This document shows positions 24,633-33,428 of a stretch of 64,000 nucleotides of DNA, piece by piece (the stretch's first letter is position 1; each line of letters opens with the position of its first letter). Source of the DNA: Corynebacterium faecale (GTDB lineage Bacteria > Actinomycetota > Actinomycetes > Mycobacteriales > Mycobacteriaceae); assembly GCF_030408735.1 (NCBI RefSeq), contig NZ_CP047204.1, positions 2,790,001 to 2,854,000 on the forward strand. Direction: 5' to 3'. A program made the translations under genes and the position numbers. The notes beneath the pieces were generated by a model. The model had not been told where the DNA came from, ran no database searches, and saw only the letters and a program-made list of their open reading frames with translations.

Positions 24633-26612
24633 TTACCTGGCGTTATCAGAGGAGGTTATATCCTCCATCCCCTGATCCCCCTGATCTGCAGTGGCTCTGG
24701 AAGCATCGCTGGCTTCAAGTGTCCAGCCGTCCTCCCATTCACCGGTCGTGTAGTCATAATCAATATTGTTCCCATCCTCATCGGTGCGTTGATACCACCC
24801 GGTGACACGGTCTGCGGTGGAATCGAAGCCGGCGCCGGCACCCTTGCCCTCCGGGGATGCGGCGACTGCCAACTCAAAATCATCACCGTGTTCCTCAAGA
24901 CCGCGAACCACGGCATTGCGCACAGCCGCGGTGGCATAGCTACGACGGATGGCAGCCGGGTCAGTCGTGAGATCGCGGAGGAATGCCACCGTCATCAGGA
25001 TCAACACGATGGAGAAGGGCAGGGCGATGAGAATCGTGAGGTTCTGCAGCGCAGTCAGCGTGGTCTCGCCTCCAGCGAGAAGCATGACCACCGCGATACC
25101 CATCATGCACAGACCCCAGAAGACCACGACCATCTTGTTCGGGGCGGGATCTCCCTTGGAGGACATCGTTCCCATCACCACGGAGGCAGAATCCGCTGAG
25201 GTGACGAAGAAGATCGCCAGCACCGCGATGAGGATGAACGGGGTCAGGTTGTTGAGGGGAAGCTGGTCGAAGAGGGCGAAGAGCACCTGTTCGTTTTCAG
25301 CTGTCCCGTCGAATGCCTGGATACCCTGACGGTGGAAGTGGATTGCAGCGCCACCGAAGATGGTGAAGGCCAGGATCAGGATGAAACTGGGAACAGCGAT
25401 GGTGACCAGGGCGAATTCCCTGATGGTGCGACCCCGTGAAATGCGGGCGATGAACATACCCACGAAGGGGGTCCACGCGATCCACCAGGCCCAGTAGAAG
25501 GCGGTCCACCACCCTTGGAATTCGATCGTGTCCTCACCCCAGGACAGGGATTTGCCCATCATCGGCAGGAGTTCATCCAGGTAGGTCAAAATTCCGGACG
25601 GAATGAGATTGAGCAGGAAGAGAGTGGGTCCGAGGATGAAGACGAAGGCGATCAACCCCAGGGTCAGCGTGATGTTGATATTGGACAGGTAGCGGATACC
25701 ACGGGCGACGCCAGAGACCGCACTGATGATGAAAGCCACGCCCAGTAGGCCGATGATCACCAGGATCGCATTGTTGGTCAGTGGGCCGGCTCCGGAGATG
25801 ATCTCCACACCACGGCCGATCTGCAGGGCGGAGAGTCCAAGGGTGGCAGCGGTGCCGAAGAGCGTGGCAATGATCGCCAGGATGTCGATGATCCTCGCCA
25901 CCGGCCCTTCAGCATGCCTGGCCCCGAGGAACGGTCGGAATACGGAACTGATCAGTGACGCACGGCCACGACGGTAGGTGGAATACGCCAGCGCGCCACC
26001 GACCAGTGCGTAGAGGGCCCAGATGGACAGTCCCCAGTGGAAGTGGGACTGCGCCATGGCCTGGTGTAATGCCTCCGGGGTGCCGGCCTCCACGGTGTTG
26101 GGTGGCGGCGACAGGAAATACGCCAGCGGTTCGGAAGGCCCGAAGAAGAAGATACCCACACCGATTCCAGCGCCGAACATCATGGCGATCCAGGAGAACC
26201 GGGAGAACTCCGGCTTTTCGGCATCTTTACCCAGGGGGATATTGCCGAATCGGGAGAAAGCCAAAAAGAGCATGACAAATAAACCGAGGCTCATCACGAG
26301 GTTGAGTAACCAGGCTGCATTACTCATTGCCCATGAATAGGCCGTGGAGGACACCGAGGATACTGATCCCGGATTGGTCACACCCCAGATGATGAAGGCG
26401 ATGATGACGACAGCCGTGGTGAAGAACACAACGCGGTCCAGTCCGAAGCGGTTGCGCTGTTCGTCCACGCTGATGCCGGGAACCAGTCCGGGGTGGAGGT
26501 CATGGGGGTAACGGCTTCCAGTGACTTTTTCTGAAGGGTCATTCACACGTCGGACGAAACGTTCCGAGGTGGTGGGGTGCTCATCCGATTGTTGTCGGGG
26601 AGTGTTGGGCAT
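24633..26612 (-). CDS. BCCT-family compatible-solute transporter
   Basis: A sodium-coupled importer of betaine, ectoine or proline-type osmolytes, 659 residues with 12 membrane segments. Signatures are GAGIGVGIFFFGPSEPLAY and the family block FYWAWWIAWTPFVGMFIARI with RGRTIREF. Both termini are long and hydrophilic: about 75 residues at the N-terminus, and about 110 at the C-terminus, rich in Asp and Glu. BetP of C. glutamicum senses osmotic stress through its termini. Overall it looks closer to EctP/LcoP than BetP, judged by eye. ATG 26612 has AAAAGGAAA upstream. Confidence 0.9.
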   Translation of the reverse strand: MPNTPRQQSDEHPTTSERFVRRVNDPSEKVTGSRYPHDLHPGLVPGISVDEQRNRFGLDRVVFFTTAVVIIAFIIWGVTNPGSVSSVSSTAYSWAMSNAAWLLNLVMSLGLFVMLFLAFSRFGNIPLGKDAEKPEFSRFSWIAMMFGAGIGVGIFFFGPSEPLAYFLSPPPNTVEAGTPEALHQAMAQSHFHWGLSIWALYALVGGALAYSTYRRGRASLISSVFRPFLGARHAEGPVARIIDILAIIATLFGTAATLGLSALQIGRGVEIISGAGPLTNNAILVIIGLLGVAFIISAVSGVARGIRYLSNINITLTLGLIAFVFILGPTLFLLNLIPSGILTYLDELLPMMGKSLSWGEDTIEFQGWWTAFYWAWWIAWTPFVGMFIARISRGRTIREFALVTIAVPSFILILAFTIFGGAAIHFHRQGIQAFDGTAENEQVLFALFDQLPLNNLTPFILIAVLAIFFVTSADSASVVMGTMSSKGDPAPNKMVVVFWGLCMMGIAVVMLLAGGETTLTALQNLTILIALPFSIVLILMTVAFLRDLTTDPAAIRRSYATAAVRNAVVRGLEEHGDDFELAVAASPEGKGAGAGFDSTADRVTGWYQRTDEDGNNIDYDYTTGEWEDGWTLEASDASRATADQGDQGMEDITSSDNAR

Positions 26613-26881
26613 GGTTTTCCTTTTCTTATCCCTCACGAACTCGCTTTTTAAGAGAGCAGGGAGAGGAACCATCGGGGCATCGAGCCTCGAGGATGTGTTG
26701 GCTGTTCCTTGACCAGACAGGCCACCGAGGAGAACTTACACCCAGGCATAGCTGAGTGCGCTCTCTGTGATGGTGTCACGCCCCCTGTGGCATTGAACGA
26801 TGATATGGCAAGGGTTAGACCCTAGCAGCGCATCCGGAGAATAGAAATACGAATGGCACCGCCCCTGTGTCTGCACATCAC

Positions 26882-27796
26882 CTATGCGGATGCCGCGAAA
26901 CGCGAAGCTCCCACGAAGGTCCGGAACACCTCGACAGCCGGGGCGGGGTCTGCACCCACGCGCCAGACCAGGCCCAGTTCCCGGAAACTCGCTGGCTGGA
27001 GTGGACGGAGGTTGACCCCCACCGTGGGCAGGTAGGGATCATCCAAAGGCAGCACACCCACACCCAATCCGGCGCTGATCAATCCCGCGACGGTGGTCAG
27101 CTCCATTGATTCAAAGACGATATCCGGGGTGATGCCCACGGAAGCGGAGAGGGCGTCGAGAAGCATCCGGGTGCCGAACCCGGGCAACATCGCCACAAAC
27201 GGCTCACCGTCAGCCTCCTGCAGCGCCACCGGCCCCTCACCGTCGAGCCGGTGGCCCTCGGGCACAGCGAGCGCGAGCCGCTGACGCAGCAGCGGCGCCC
27301 AACCCAGGTCGGTGCCCACCGCAGCGGGTTTCGGGCCCACGAGCGCCAGGTCAGCTGAATCACCCAGCACCCGCTCCACCAGGTTGTTGGCGGAGCCCTG
27401 GTGCAGCTCAAACTCCACGCGGGGATGGTCGGCGCGGAACGTGCGGATCAGTTCTGGCACCATCCACGTGCCGAGTGAATGCATGAAATCCAGCCGGATC
27501 GTCCCCAGCTCCGGGTCCATCAGACGTCCGATCTGGGCGGTGGCGGCATCCATCTCAGCGGCAATCCTGTGCGCATGCGACAGAAACGCCTGCCCGCGGG
27601 GGTTGAGGTACAACCGGCGCCCGGCGCGTTCAAATAGTGGCGTTCCCACGTGCTTTTCCACGCGCGCCATCCGGCGCGACAAGGTCGGCTGTGGAATCCC
27701 CAGACGATCCGCAGTGGAGGTGAGATGACCTGATTCAGCAACCTCGATGAAGCAACGGAGGTCTCCGATGCGCAGGTCCCCGGCTATGTTCTCCAT
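26882..27796 (-). CDS. LysR-family regulator divergent to an MFS gene
   Basis: A 304-residue regulator. The N-terminal HTH is CFIEVAESGHLTSTADRLG with QPTLSRRMARVEKHVGTPLF. The effector domain begins IRLDFMHSLGTWMVPEL. ATG 27796 is preferred; a GTG two codons upstream is possible. It is divergent from the MFS exporter at 27883 with under 90 bp between, the classic arrangement for local control. The inducer is unknown. Confidence 0.88.
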   Translation of the reverse strand: MENIAGDLRIGDLRCFIEVAESGHLTSTADRLGIPQPTLSRRMARVEKHVGTPLFERAGRRLYLNPRGQAFLSHAHRIAAEMDAATAQIGRLMDPELGTIRLDFMHSLGTWMVPELIRTFRADHPRVEFELHQGSANNLVERVLGDSADLALVGPKPAAVGTDLGWAPLLRQRLALAVPEGHRLDGEGPVALQEADGEPFVAMLPGFGTRMLLDALSASVGITPDIVFESMELTTVAGLISAGLGVGVLPLDDPYLPTVGVNLRPLQPASFRELGLVWRVGADPAPAVEVFRTFVGASRFAASA

Positions 27797-27882
27797 GCTC
27801 ACCCAGCTTATGCAGATTGTGCATGAAAAACAGCTGTTTCTAACATTTTACTAATTATCGCAGGTGGTCAATGATGGTGCCC

Positions 27883-29118
27883 ATGAGTGATGTCACAACC
27901 GTGGATGCTGGGACCTACCGTGGCATGGAACGCGGATCCCGCAGTTACCTGCGCGCGGTTCTGGCCATGCTCGCTGCCGGGCTGGCCACCTTCAACTCGC
28001 TCTACTGCACCCAGGCGCTGCTGCCCACCATGACCGCGGAGCTCGGAATCACCCCTTTTGAGTCCGCGTTGACGGTCTCTGCGGCCACCGGGATGCTCGC
28101 CCTGTGCATCGTCCCCGCATCCATTCTCTCTGAGAAGTTCGGACGTGGACGGGTGCTGATCACCTCCCTGGCCCTGGCTGCAGTGGTCGGGCTGATCATC
28201 CCCTTCGCCCCGGGTGTTGTCGCACTCATCGCGTTGCGTGGCCTTCAGGGCGCACTGTTGGCTGGTGCCCCGGCGGTGGCCATGACCTGGTTGAGTGAGG
28301 AAATCCACCCGCGTGATCTCGGGCGCGCCATGGGCCTGTACATCGCCGGCAACACCGTCGGCGGACTCATGGGCCGTCTCATCCCCGCTGGTTTGTTGGA
28401 GTTCACCCACTGGCAGTTCGCCCTGCTGGGCGCATCAGCCGCCACCCTGATCTTCACCATCATCATGGTGGCGCTGCTTCCGAAACAGAAGCTGTTCAAG
28501 CCGAAGAAGATCAGCCTGCGTTATGAGCTGTCCGCGATGGCCAGCCACTGGCGCAACCCCCACCTGGCACTGCTGTTCGCCACGGCATTCGTCGGGATGG
28601 GCACGTTTGTCTCCCTGTACAACTACCTGGGCTTCCGCATGATTGAACAGTTCGGACTCAGCGAGGTGCTGGTGGGTGCGGTGTTCCTGATGTATCTGTC
28701 TGGAACATGGAGTTCTGCGCAGGCCGGGACACTTCGTCAGAAGCTGGGTAACGGACCAACGGTGATTTTCCTGGCAGTCACCATGATCGTGAGCATGGTC
28801 GCCATGGCGGTGGATAGTTTCTGGGTCACCATCGTCGCACTCTTCTTCTTCACCGCCGCGTTTTTTGCCCTCCATTCCTCCGCGTCAGGGTGGATCGGCA
28901 TCATCGCCACGAAGGACCGTGCGGAGGCATCCAGCATGTACCTGTTCTGTTATTACGTGGGATCTTCGGCGGTGGGCTGGTTCTCCGGGATCATCTTCAC
29001 CCACGCCAGCTGGGTGGTGTTCGTGGGATATCTGACGGTGCTGTTGTGTGGACTGCTGGCCATCACCGTTGCACTGGCCCGGTTGGCCAGGGCGGAGCAG
29101 CCTGCCACCGTCTCCTAA
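27883..29118 (+). CDS. MFS transporter, YnfM/CynX-like
   Basis: A 12-segment carrier of roughly 411 residues. Segment 1 is preceded by a polar N-terminus; the loop SEKFGRGRVLITSL carries the MFS motif A equivalent, and GLQGALLAGAPAVAMTWLSEE is in segment 4. I use ATG 27883 (MSDVTTVDAG); GTG/ATG starts at 27871-27874 are equally possible. The product is likely an efflux carrier for a small compound, controlled by the divergent LysR protein. This LysR-MFS pairing is common in actinobacteria. Confidence 0.85.
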   Translation: MSDVTTVDAGTYRGMERGSRSYLRAVLAMLAAGLATFNSLYCTQALLPTMTAELGITPFESALTVSAATGMLALCIVPASILSEKFGRGRVLITSLALAAVVGLIIPFAPGVVALIALRGLQGALLAGAPAVAMTWLSEEIHPRDLGRAMGLYIAGNTVGGLMGRLIPAGLLEFTHWQFALLGASAATLIFTIIMVALLPKQKLFKPKKISLRYELSAMASHWRNPHLALLFATAFVGMGTFVSLYNYLGFRMIEQFGLSEVLVGAVFLMYLSGTWSSAQAGTLRQKLGNGPTVIFLAVTMIVSMVAMAVDSFWVTIVALFFFTAAFFALHSSASGWIGIIATKDRAEASSMYLFCYYVGSSAVGWFSGIIFTHASWVVFVGYLTVLLCGLLAITVALARLARAEQPATVS

Positions 29119-29122
29119 TTTC

Positions 29123-29207
29123 CCGACCACGACATCGCTCTCCAGACATCAGTACCCCCAACCACGACATCAGTACTGGTGTCGGTGATGCGATGTCGTG
29201 GTTGGGG
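29123..29207. repeat. Dyad-rich intergenic repeat
   Basis: CCCCAACCACGACATC (29156-29171) and its exact complement GATGTCGTGGTTGGGG (29192-29207) form a 16-bp stem around a 20-nt loop. A third, direct copy of ACCACGACATC lies at 29127. No T-run follows, so an operator or transcript-processing hairpin is as likely as a terminator. Confidence 0.65.
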
Positions 29208-29276
29208 AGGAAAGCACCGGCGGGCCCAATTAGACCGGCTTTGCCCGTAGTAATTTAGGGGTCTACCCTTGAGTCC

Positions 29277-30935
29277 ATGAGTGACGCCACCCAGAAGAAG
29301 TGGACCCGCAGGTCATGGCACCGCAGGGCCTCCAAACCGGTCACCTATTGGTTCATCGCACTGATTGTTGCCGGCATCATTCACCCGATCCTGCCTGAAT
29401 ACCGCTGGGTGCTCATCCACCTGTTCACCCTGGGCGCGATCACCAACTCCATTGTGGTGTGGTCGCAGCACTTCACGGAGAAGTTACTGCACCAGCGGCT
29501 TGACGACGACAAACGCCCCGCCCAGCTGTACAAGGTGTGGGTGCTCAACGCCGGTGTCATCGTCACCATTGTTGGGCAATTGCTGTCCGATGTATGGGAT
29601 CGTCATTGGGTGGTCACCAGTATTGGCGCAGCCATTGTCAGCGCCACCCTGGTCTGGCATGCCTTCTCACTGGCGGGGCAGTTCCTCTCCGCTAAACGGG
29701 GCCAGCCCTATGCCCCGGCGGTGGTGGCGTATGTGGCCAGTGCCTGTTTCCTGCCCGTGGGTGCGCTCGCCGGTGGTTTCCTGGCTGCGGAACTTCCCGG
29801 CACCTGGCAGGAACGGGTGCTGCTTGCCCACACCGTGTCCAATATTTTGGGATTTCTCGGCCTTGCGGCCCTGGGCTCACTCTCAGTGCTTTATGCCACT
29901 GCCTGGCGCACCCGCCTGCCCTATGACTACACGAGATATTCGGTGGGGTTGATGATCGTCTCCCTGCCGGTGATCCTGGGTGGTGCATTGGCCGATAACG
30001 GTTATGTCGCCGCAGGTGGTCTGGGACTGTACACACTGGCATGGATTATTCCCATGGGGGCGTGGATGAGGGCGTCGATAAGCGTATTAGCGCAACCCCG
30101 TGACCGCGTCGGCTTCAGCGCGGCGGCGGTGGGCACCGCACCGCTGTGGCTGCTGGGTTCCCTGATATACCTGACCGCACAGGCCGTGATGCACCACGGA
30201 GAGCTTTACCAGATCAACCTGCCGACCAATGCTGTGCTGGTGGGTTTCGGTGCACAGCTGCTCATCGGCGTGATGAGTTTCCTGCTGCCTTCAACAGTGG
30301 GTGGTGGCCCCGGCCCGGTGCGAACCGGCACCTATGTGCTTGGTCGCGCGGGACTGTTTCGCTGGGTGCTCATCAATGGCGGCCTGGCGATCTGGCTGCT
30401 CACTGAGAACAGCTGGCTGCGGGTGGTGGCGTCGCTGCTCTCCATAGGCGCGCTGGCGGTGTTTGTGCCGCTGATGCGCGCGGGTGTGAAAGCGCAGCGG
30501 GAGGTGCTGATGAAAAAGCGTGAACCCGTGGAACCCATCACGGCACCCAGATACAACCAGGTCACCGCGGGCATTGCAGTACTGGCACTGGTGCTGGCTG
30601 CGTTCGGCGGGTTGGGGACTTCTGGTTCCAGTACTGCCGCTCCAGTCGGCGTTGGAGACGTTTACTCAGTGACCATTGACGCCGGGGACATGATCTTCAC
30701 CCCTGATGTGATTGAGGTTCCTTATGGAAAGACCCTGGAAGTCACCCTGATCAACACCGACGACATGGTTCATGACCTGAAATTTGCCAATGGCGCACAG
30801 ACCGGACGCATGACACCGGATGAGGAAGCCACCATCACCGTCGGGCCGATCACCGAGGACATGGAAGGGTGGTGCACCATCGCCGGCCACCGTGCGCAGG
30901 GGATGGATCTGATGGTGCTGGTTCAGCAGCCATGA
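29277..30935 (+). CDS. Polytopic membrane protein with C-terminal cupredoxin domain
   Basis: 552 residues. About 12 membrane segments (residues 20-445) carry conserved His positions (IIHPILPEYRWVLIHLFTLG, AVMHHGELYQ), reminiscent of NnrS or haem-copper oxidase-like proteins. A last membrane segment leads to an extracellular cupredoxin domain of about 100 residues. Its type-1 copper ligands are all present: MVHDL, GWCTIAGHRAQGM. Such proteins are often annotated as copper-containing nitrite reductase-like or multicopper-oxidase-domain proteins. A role in copper or nitrogen-oxide handling is inferred. It starts at ATG 29277. Confidence 0.8.
   Translation: MSDATQKKWTRRSWHRRASKPVTYWFIALIVAGIIHPILPEYRWVLIHLFTLGAITNSIVVWSQHFTEKLLHQRLDDDKRPAQLYKVWVLNAGVIVTIVGQLLSDVWDRHWVVTSIGAAIVSATLVWHAFSLAGQFLSAKRGQPYAPAVVAYVASACFLPVGALAGGFLAAELPGTWQERVLLAHTVSNILGFLGLAALGSLSVLYATAWRTRLPYDYTRYSVGLMIVSLPVILGGALADNGYVAAGGLGLYTLAWIIPMGAWMRASISVLAQPRDRVGFSAAAVGTAPLWLLGSLIYLTAQAVMHHGELYQINLPTNAVLVGFGAQLLIGVMSFLLPSTVGGGPGPVRTGTYVLGRAGLFRWVLINGGLAIWLLTENSWLRVVASLLSIGALAVFVPLMRAGVKAQREVLMKKREPVEPITAPRYNQVTAGIAVLALVLAAFGGLGTSGSSTAAPVGVGDVYSVTIDAGDMIFTPDVIEVPYGKTLEVTLINTDDMVHDLKFANGAQTGRMTPDEEATITVGPITEDMEGWCTIAGHRAQGMDLMVLVQQP
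30073..30083 (+). repeat. CGTCGAYAAGC word, copy 7
   Basis: Forward copy (T variant) inside the cupredoxin membrane protein gene. Confidence 0.6.
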
Positions 30936-30948
30936 GTGTTCAACATTA

Positions 30949-30988
30949 GTGAACGTTCACTGATGATGAACGTTCATCATTAATGAAC
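30949..30988 (+). promoter_or_regulatory. Tandem palindromic operator of the AbiE-like pair
   Basis: GTGAACGTTCAC (30949-30960) and ATGATGAACGTTCATCAT (30963-30980) are perfect palindromes sharing the core TGAACGTTCA; a half site TGAACG follows at 30984. They abut or overlap the antitoxin start, which fits negative autoregulation. Confidence 0.75.
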
Positions 30989-32128
30989 GCCTGTAATGTC
31001 TTAGTTATGTTATTCAGCGACCTGGACCACTGGAACTCCAGCCTGCAAAATACAGAAACTCCCTTCAAACTTCACCTTAACCCGCACAACACCGACGTGG
31101 ATGGCCAAGAACAACAGGGCTTTATTCTGAGAAAGATAATGCTCGAGTTGACCGAGGAAGCATCCTCATCAGCAGCGCAGCCCCGCCCCCTCAGAGCTAT
31201 GATGATTAAAGATCCACAAGAGCTTCGTAACTTGCTTAAGCACATCTCCCGGCATGTGGGCAGGGAAGATCTCATCATCTTGGTGCCAACCATCACGCCT
31301 CGAATCGCAGATGACTTACGCCGAAACCGGATCATGTTTGCCGATGAACGCGGTAACGCCTTTGTGGCGTGGCCGGGGGTGTACATCGATATTCGGGGAA
31401 GAATAGGAAACACGGAAACGCTCCGCAGGAATGACCGGCCAGACGCAGGAGTCTCGAAAGCACCGCGGACCGCATCATTGTTCACTCCTCGTCGTGCCCA
31501 GGTCTCCGCGCTGCTATTGTCACGCCCTGAACTGCTAAATAAATCAGTCAGGGACATCGCCCGCGAGTCCGGTGTCTCTGTCGGAACAGCTAAACAGACC
31601 TTGGACCTTCTTAGGGAGGCCGGGTATCTGCGTGTCTCTTCCCCTGGCCACTACCGCATGGAAAACGTGGAATCATTTCTGGATGCCTGGGCGCATGCCT
31701 ATCCAACTGGGCTCGGTACCAGCCAACAGATCTTCCGAGGCACAGGTGGCATAGACAGATTACGGTCTTTGGAACCCCTGGGCTGGATCAGCGGCGAACA
31801 GGCGGTTCCGGAGCTCGTGCAGGGAGGAAACACTGCCCACCTCTATGTCGACGGGGTTGAAGAATCCCGAAAAATCATCGGTGCTGCCCGACTCAGACAG
31901 GACGATCACGGTGAAGTGATGATCCGATCAAGCTTTTGGTTGCCGTTGATGAATCACCAGGCTGAGAAGAATGAAACGCTTCGCTCATCAAAGGTGGAAT
32001 CTGTTTTCGAGCTTTGGCCACGTGCACCGCGCGCGGTGATTTATGCCGATCTTCTATCAGTCAATGATCCACGGTTGGCGGAAATTGCCGGAAAGATCAA
32101 GGAAGAACTCATCAATGGACAATTCTGA
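30983..32128 (+). CDS. AbiEi-type antitoxin / winged-helix regulator
   Basis: Up to 381 residues. A central winged-helix segment reads KSVRDIARESGVSVGTAKQT, with LLREAGYLRVSSPGHYRM as the wing. The C-terminal half resembles the AbiEi antitoxin group of type IV toxin-antitoxin systems (LEPLGWISGEQAVPEL). Codon and base composition are more AT-rich than the flanking genes, suggesting transfer. The start is uncertain: ATG 30983 overlaps the operator, and ATG 31007 (MLFSDLDHW) is a reasonable alternative. It overlaps the downstream nucleotidyltransferase by 14 bases. Confidence 0.75.
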   Translation: MNACNVLVMLFSDLDHWNSSLQNTETPFKLHLNPHNTDVDGQEQQGFILRKIMLELTEEASSSAAQPRPLRAMMIKDPQELRNLLKHISRHVGREDLIILVPTITPRIADDLRRNRIMFADERGNAFVAWPGVYIDIRGRIGNTETLRRNDRPDAGVSKAPRTASLFTPRRAQVSALLLSRPELLNKSVRDIARESGVSVGTAKQTLDLLREAGYLRVSSPGHYRMENVESFLDAWAHAYPTGLGTSQQIFRGTGGIDRLRSLEPLGWISGEQAVPELVQGGNTAHLYVDGVEESRKIIGAARLRQDDHGEVMIRSSFWLPLMNHQAEKNETLRSSKVESVFELWPRAPRAVIYADLLSVNDPRLAEIAGKIKEELINGQF

Positions 32129-32915
32129 TATCGCCTACGTAGCGGAGAAACTGGGAGAGTTCATTGAACCCGGCAGGATCATGCTGGTTGGAGCACGGTG
32201 CAGAGATATACATCAGCAGCGGTTTCGGGACCACCCGGCTGGTAGAACCACACGGGATATCGACTTCGCCTTAGCCATTGAGTCATGGGATGATTTCCGG
32301 TTGTTAAAGAAAAAATTCCCATCCCCTACAGACGCGTGGCAACAAGTGGTGATCAATCAGATTCCTATTGATCTGGTGCCCTTCGGAGACGTCGAGAATC
32401 CTCCTGGGGAAGTGGCAGGTGATAAAGACCATGTCTTGAATGTCGCTGGTTTCCAACAGGTTTTCCAGGATGCGACAGACTTCAAACTGAAAGACAACAT
32501 CTCGGTGAAGTTGCCCTCAGTCCCAGGCTTCGCCGGTTTAAAACTCCACGCATGGCTAGACCGGGGCCCACAAGGGCAATATAAAGATGCCACCGATCTC
32601 GCCCTGATCCTGTCCTGGTATGAAGAAAATGATGAGGCGCTCTGGGACCGGTATCCGCTTCTGCCCTCTGACGACCAGGACTACATCGGAGAACCAGACG
32701 CAATGGCCGCGCAACTTCTGGGGGCCGATATCGGACGCGTCTTCGGCAAGCAGGAAGCCAGCTTCCTATTCGAACGCTTGGTGTCAGAAACCAGATCTGA
32801 TGTGGAGTTATTCATCGACCACCTCATCGCACCACCAGAACATATCCACCCATGGGAAAGAAGAAAAGTACAAGTCAATGCACTAATTGATGGTCTGAAA
32901 TCGACTTTAGGCTGA
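32115..32915 (+). CDS. AbiEii-like nucleotidyltransferase (putative toxin)
   Basis: 266 residues. The nucleotidyltransferase fold is recognisable: MLVGARCRDIH followed by TTRDIDFALAIESWDDF with the metal-binding D-x-D, then a further acidic residue in PIDLVPFGD. The C-terminal half is helical (KLHAWLDRG, KDATDLALIL). Its start lies inside the end of the AbiEi-like gene, so the pair is translationally coupled. By analogy with AbiE it would be a GTP-dependent nucleotidyltransferase toxin giving abortive phage infection; the activity is not shown by the sequence alone. Confidence 0.75.
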   Translation: MDNSDIAYVAEKLGEFIEPGRIMLVGARCRDIHQQRFRDHPAGRTTRDIDFALAIESWDDFRLLKKKFPSPTDAWQQVVINQIPIDLVPFGDVENPPGEVAGDKDHVLNVAGFQQVFQDATDFKLKDNISVKLPSVPGFAGLKLHAWLDRGPQGQYKDATDLALILSWYEENDEALWDRYPLLPSDDQDYIGEPDAMAAQLLGADIGRVFGKQEASFLFERLVSETRSDVELFIDHLIAPPEHIHPWERRKVQVNALIDGLKSTLG

Positions 32916-32981
32916 GCCGCCACTGAGCCGCCACTGAGCGCGCAAACCAGCCCAGACTCCCTCAACACCATCTTGTCCGTT

Positions 32982-32999
32982 CCTTGATCCAGGTCAAGG
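32982..32999 (+). promoter_or_regulatory. FNR/NnrR-type box
   Basis: CCTTGATCCAGGTCAAGG is a near-perfect 18-bp palindrome containing TTGAT-N4-GTCAA, close to the FNR/DNR consensus TTGAT-N4-ATCAA. It lies 62 bp before the hemerythrin-like gene. Confidence 0.55.
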
Positions 33000-33060
33000 A
33001 ACAACGGCGCAATCCTTTCTACATTGAGAATATAACGAAAACACCGAGAAAGGATTCACC

Positions 33061-33354
33061 ATGAGTAACACCTCCCAGACCGTCAAACTAGTAGATCTTG
33101 TATCCAAGGTGCACGGCCCCAACCATCCTCACCTGGCGGAGGTCAAGACCCTCTTCCATGAGGTCAACGGCCACTACCCGGGACTGACGGAAGCAAGCGA
33201 ACCTGTGCGCGGGGAACTTAAAACCAAACTGGCCCGCATCCGGGAGATCTCCAATGATTTCCAGACCCCTGCGGATGGCTGCGAGGGTTACCAGATGATG
33301 GATGCCAGCCTGGCCGAGTACGAAAGTGATGTGCTGGCCAAGCTGGGCAAATAA
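33061..33354 (+). CDS. Small hemerythrin-like (RIC/YtfE-related) protein
   Basis: 97 residues. The block VHGPNHPHLAEVKTLFHEVNG, given here as VHGPNHPHLAEVKTLF, resembles the second half of the di-iron repair protein RIC/ScdA/YtfE, but the protein is far shorter than the roughly 220 residues of those and lacks the EE-x-x-x-FP motif. AGAAAGGA lies upstream of the ATG. The FNR-type box upstream and the copper membrane protein nearby suggest a link to nitric oxide or low oxygen, but this is inference. Family assignment is moderate. Confidence 0.6.
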   Translation: MSNTSQTVKLVDLVSKVHGPNHPHLAEVKTLFHEVNGHYPGLTEASEPVRGELKTKLARIREISNDFQTPADGCEGYQMMDASLAEYESDVLAKLGK

Positions 33355-33428
33355 GAGTCCCCTGCAGCGTCTTCGCCTTCAGTCATCCCGGATGAAGTAG
33401 GTCCGGAAGATGTACCTAGCGCGACTGA

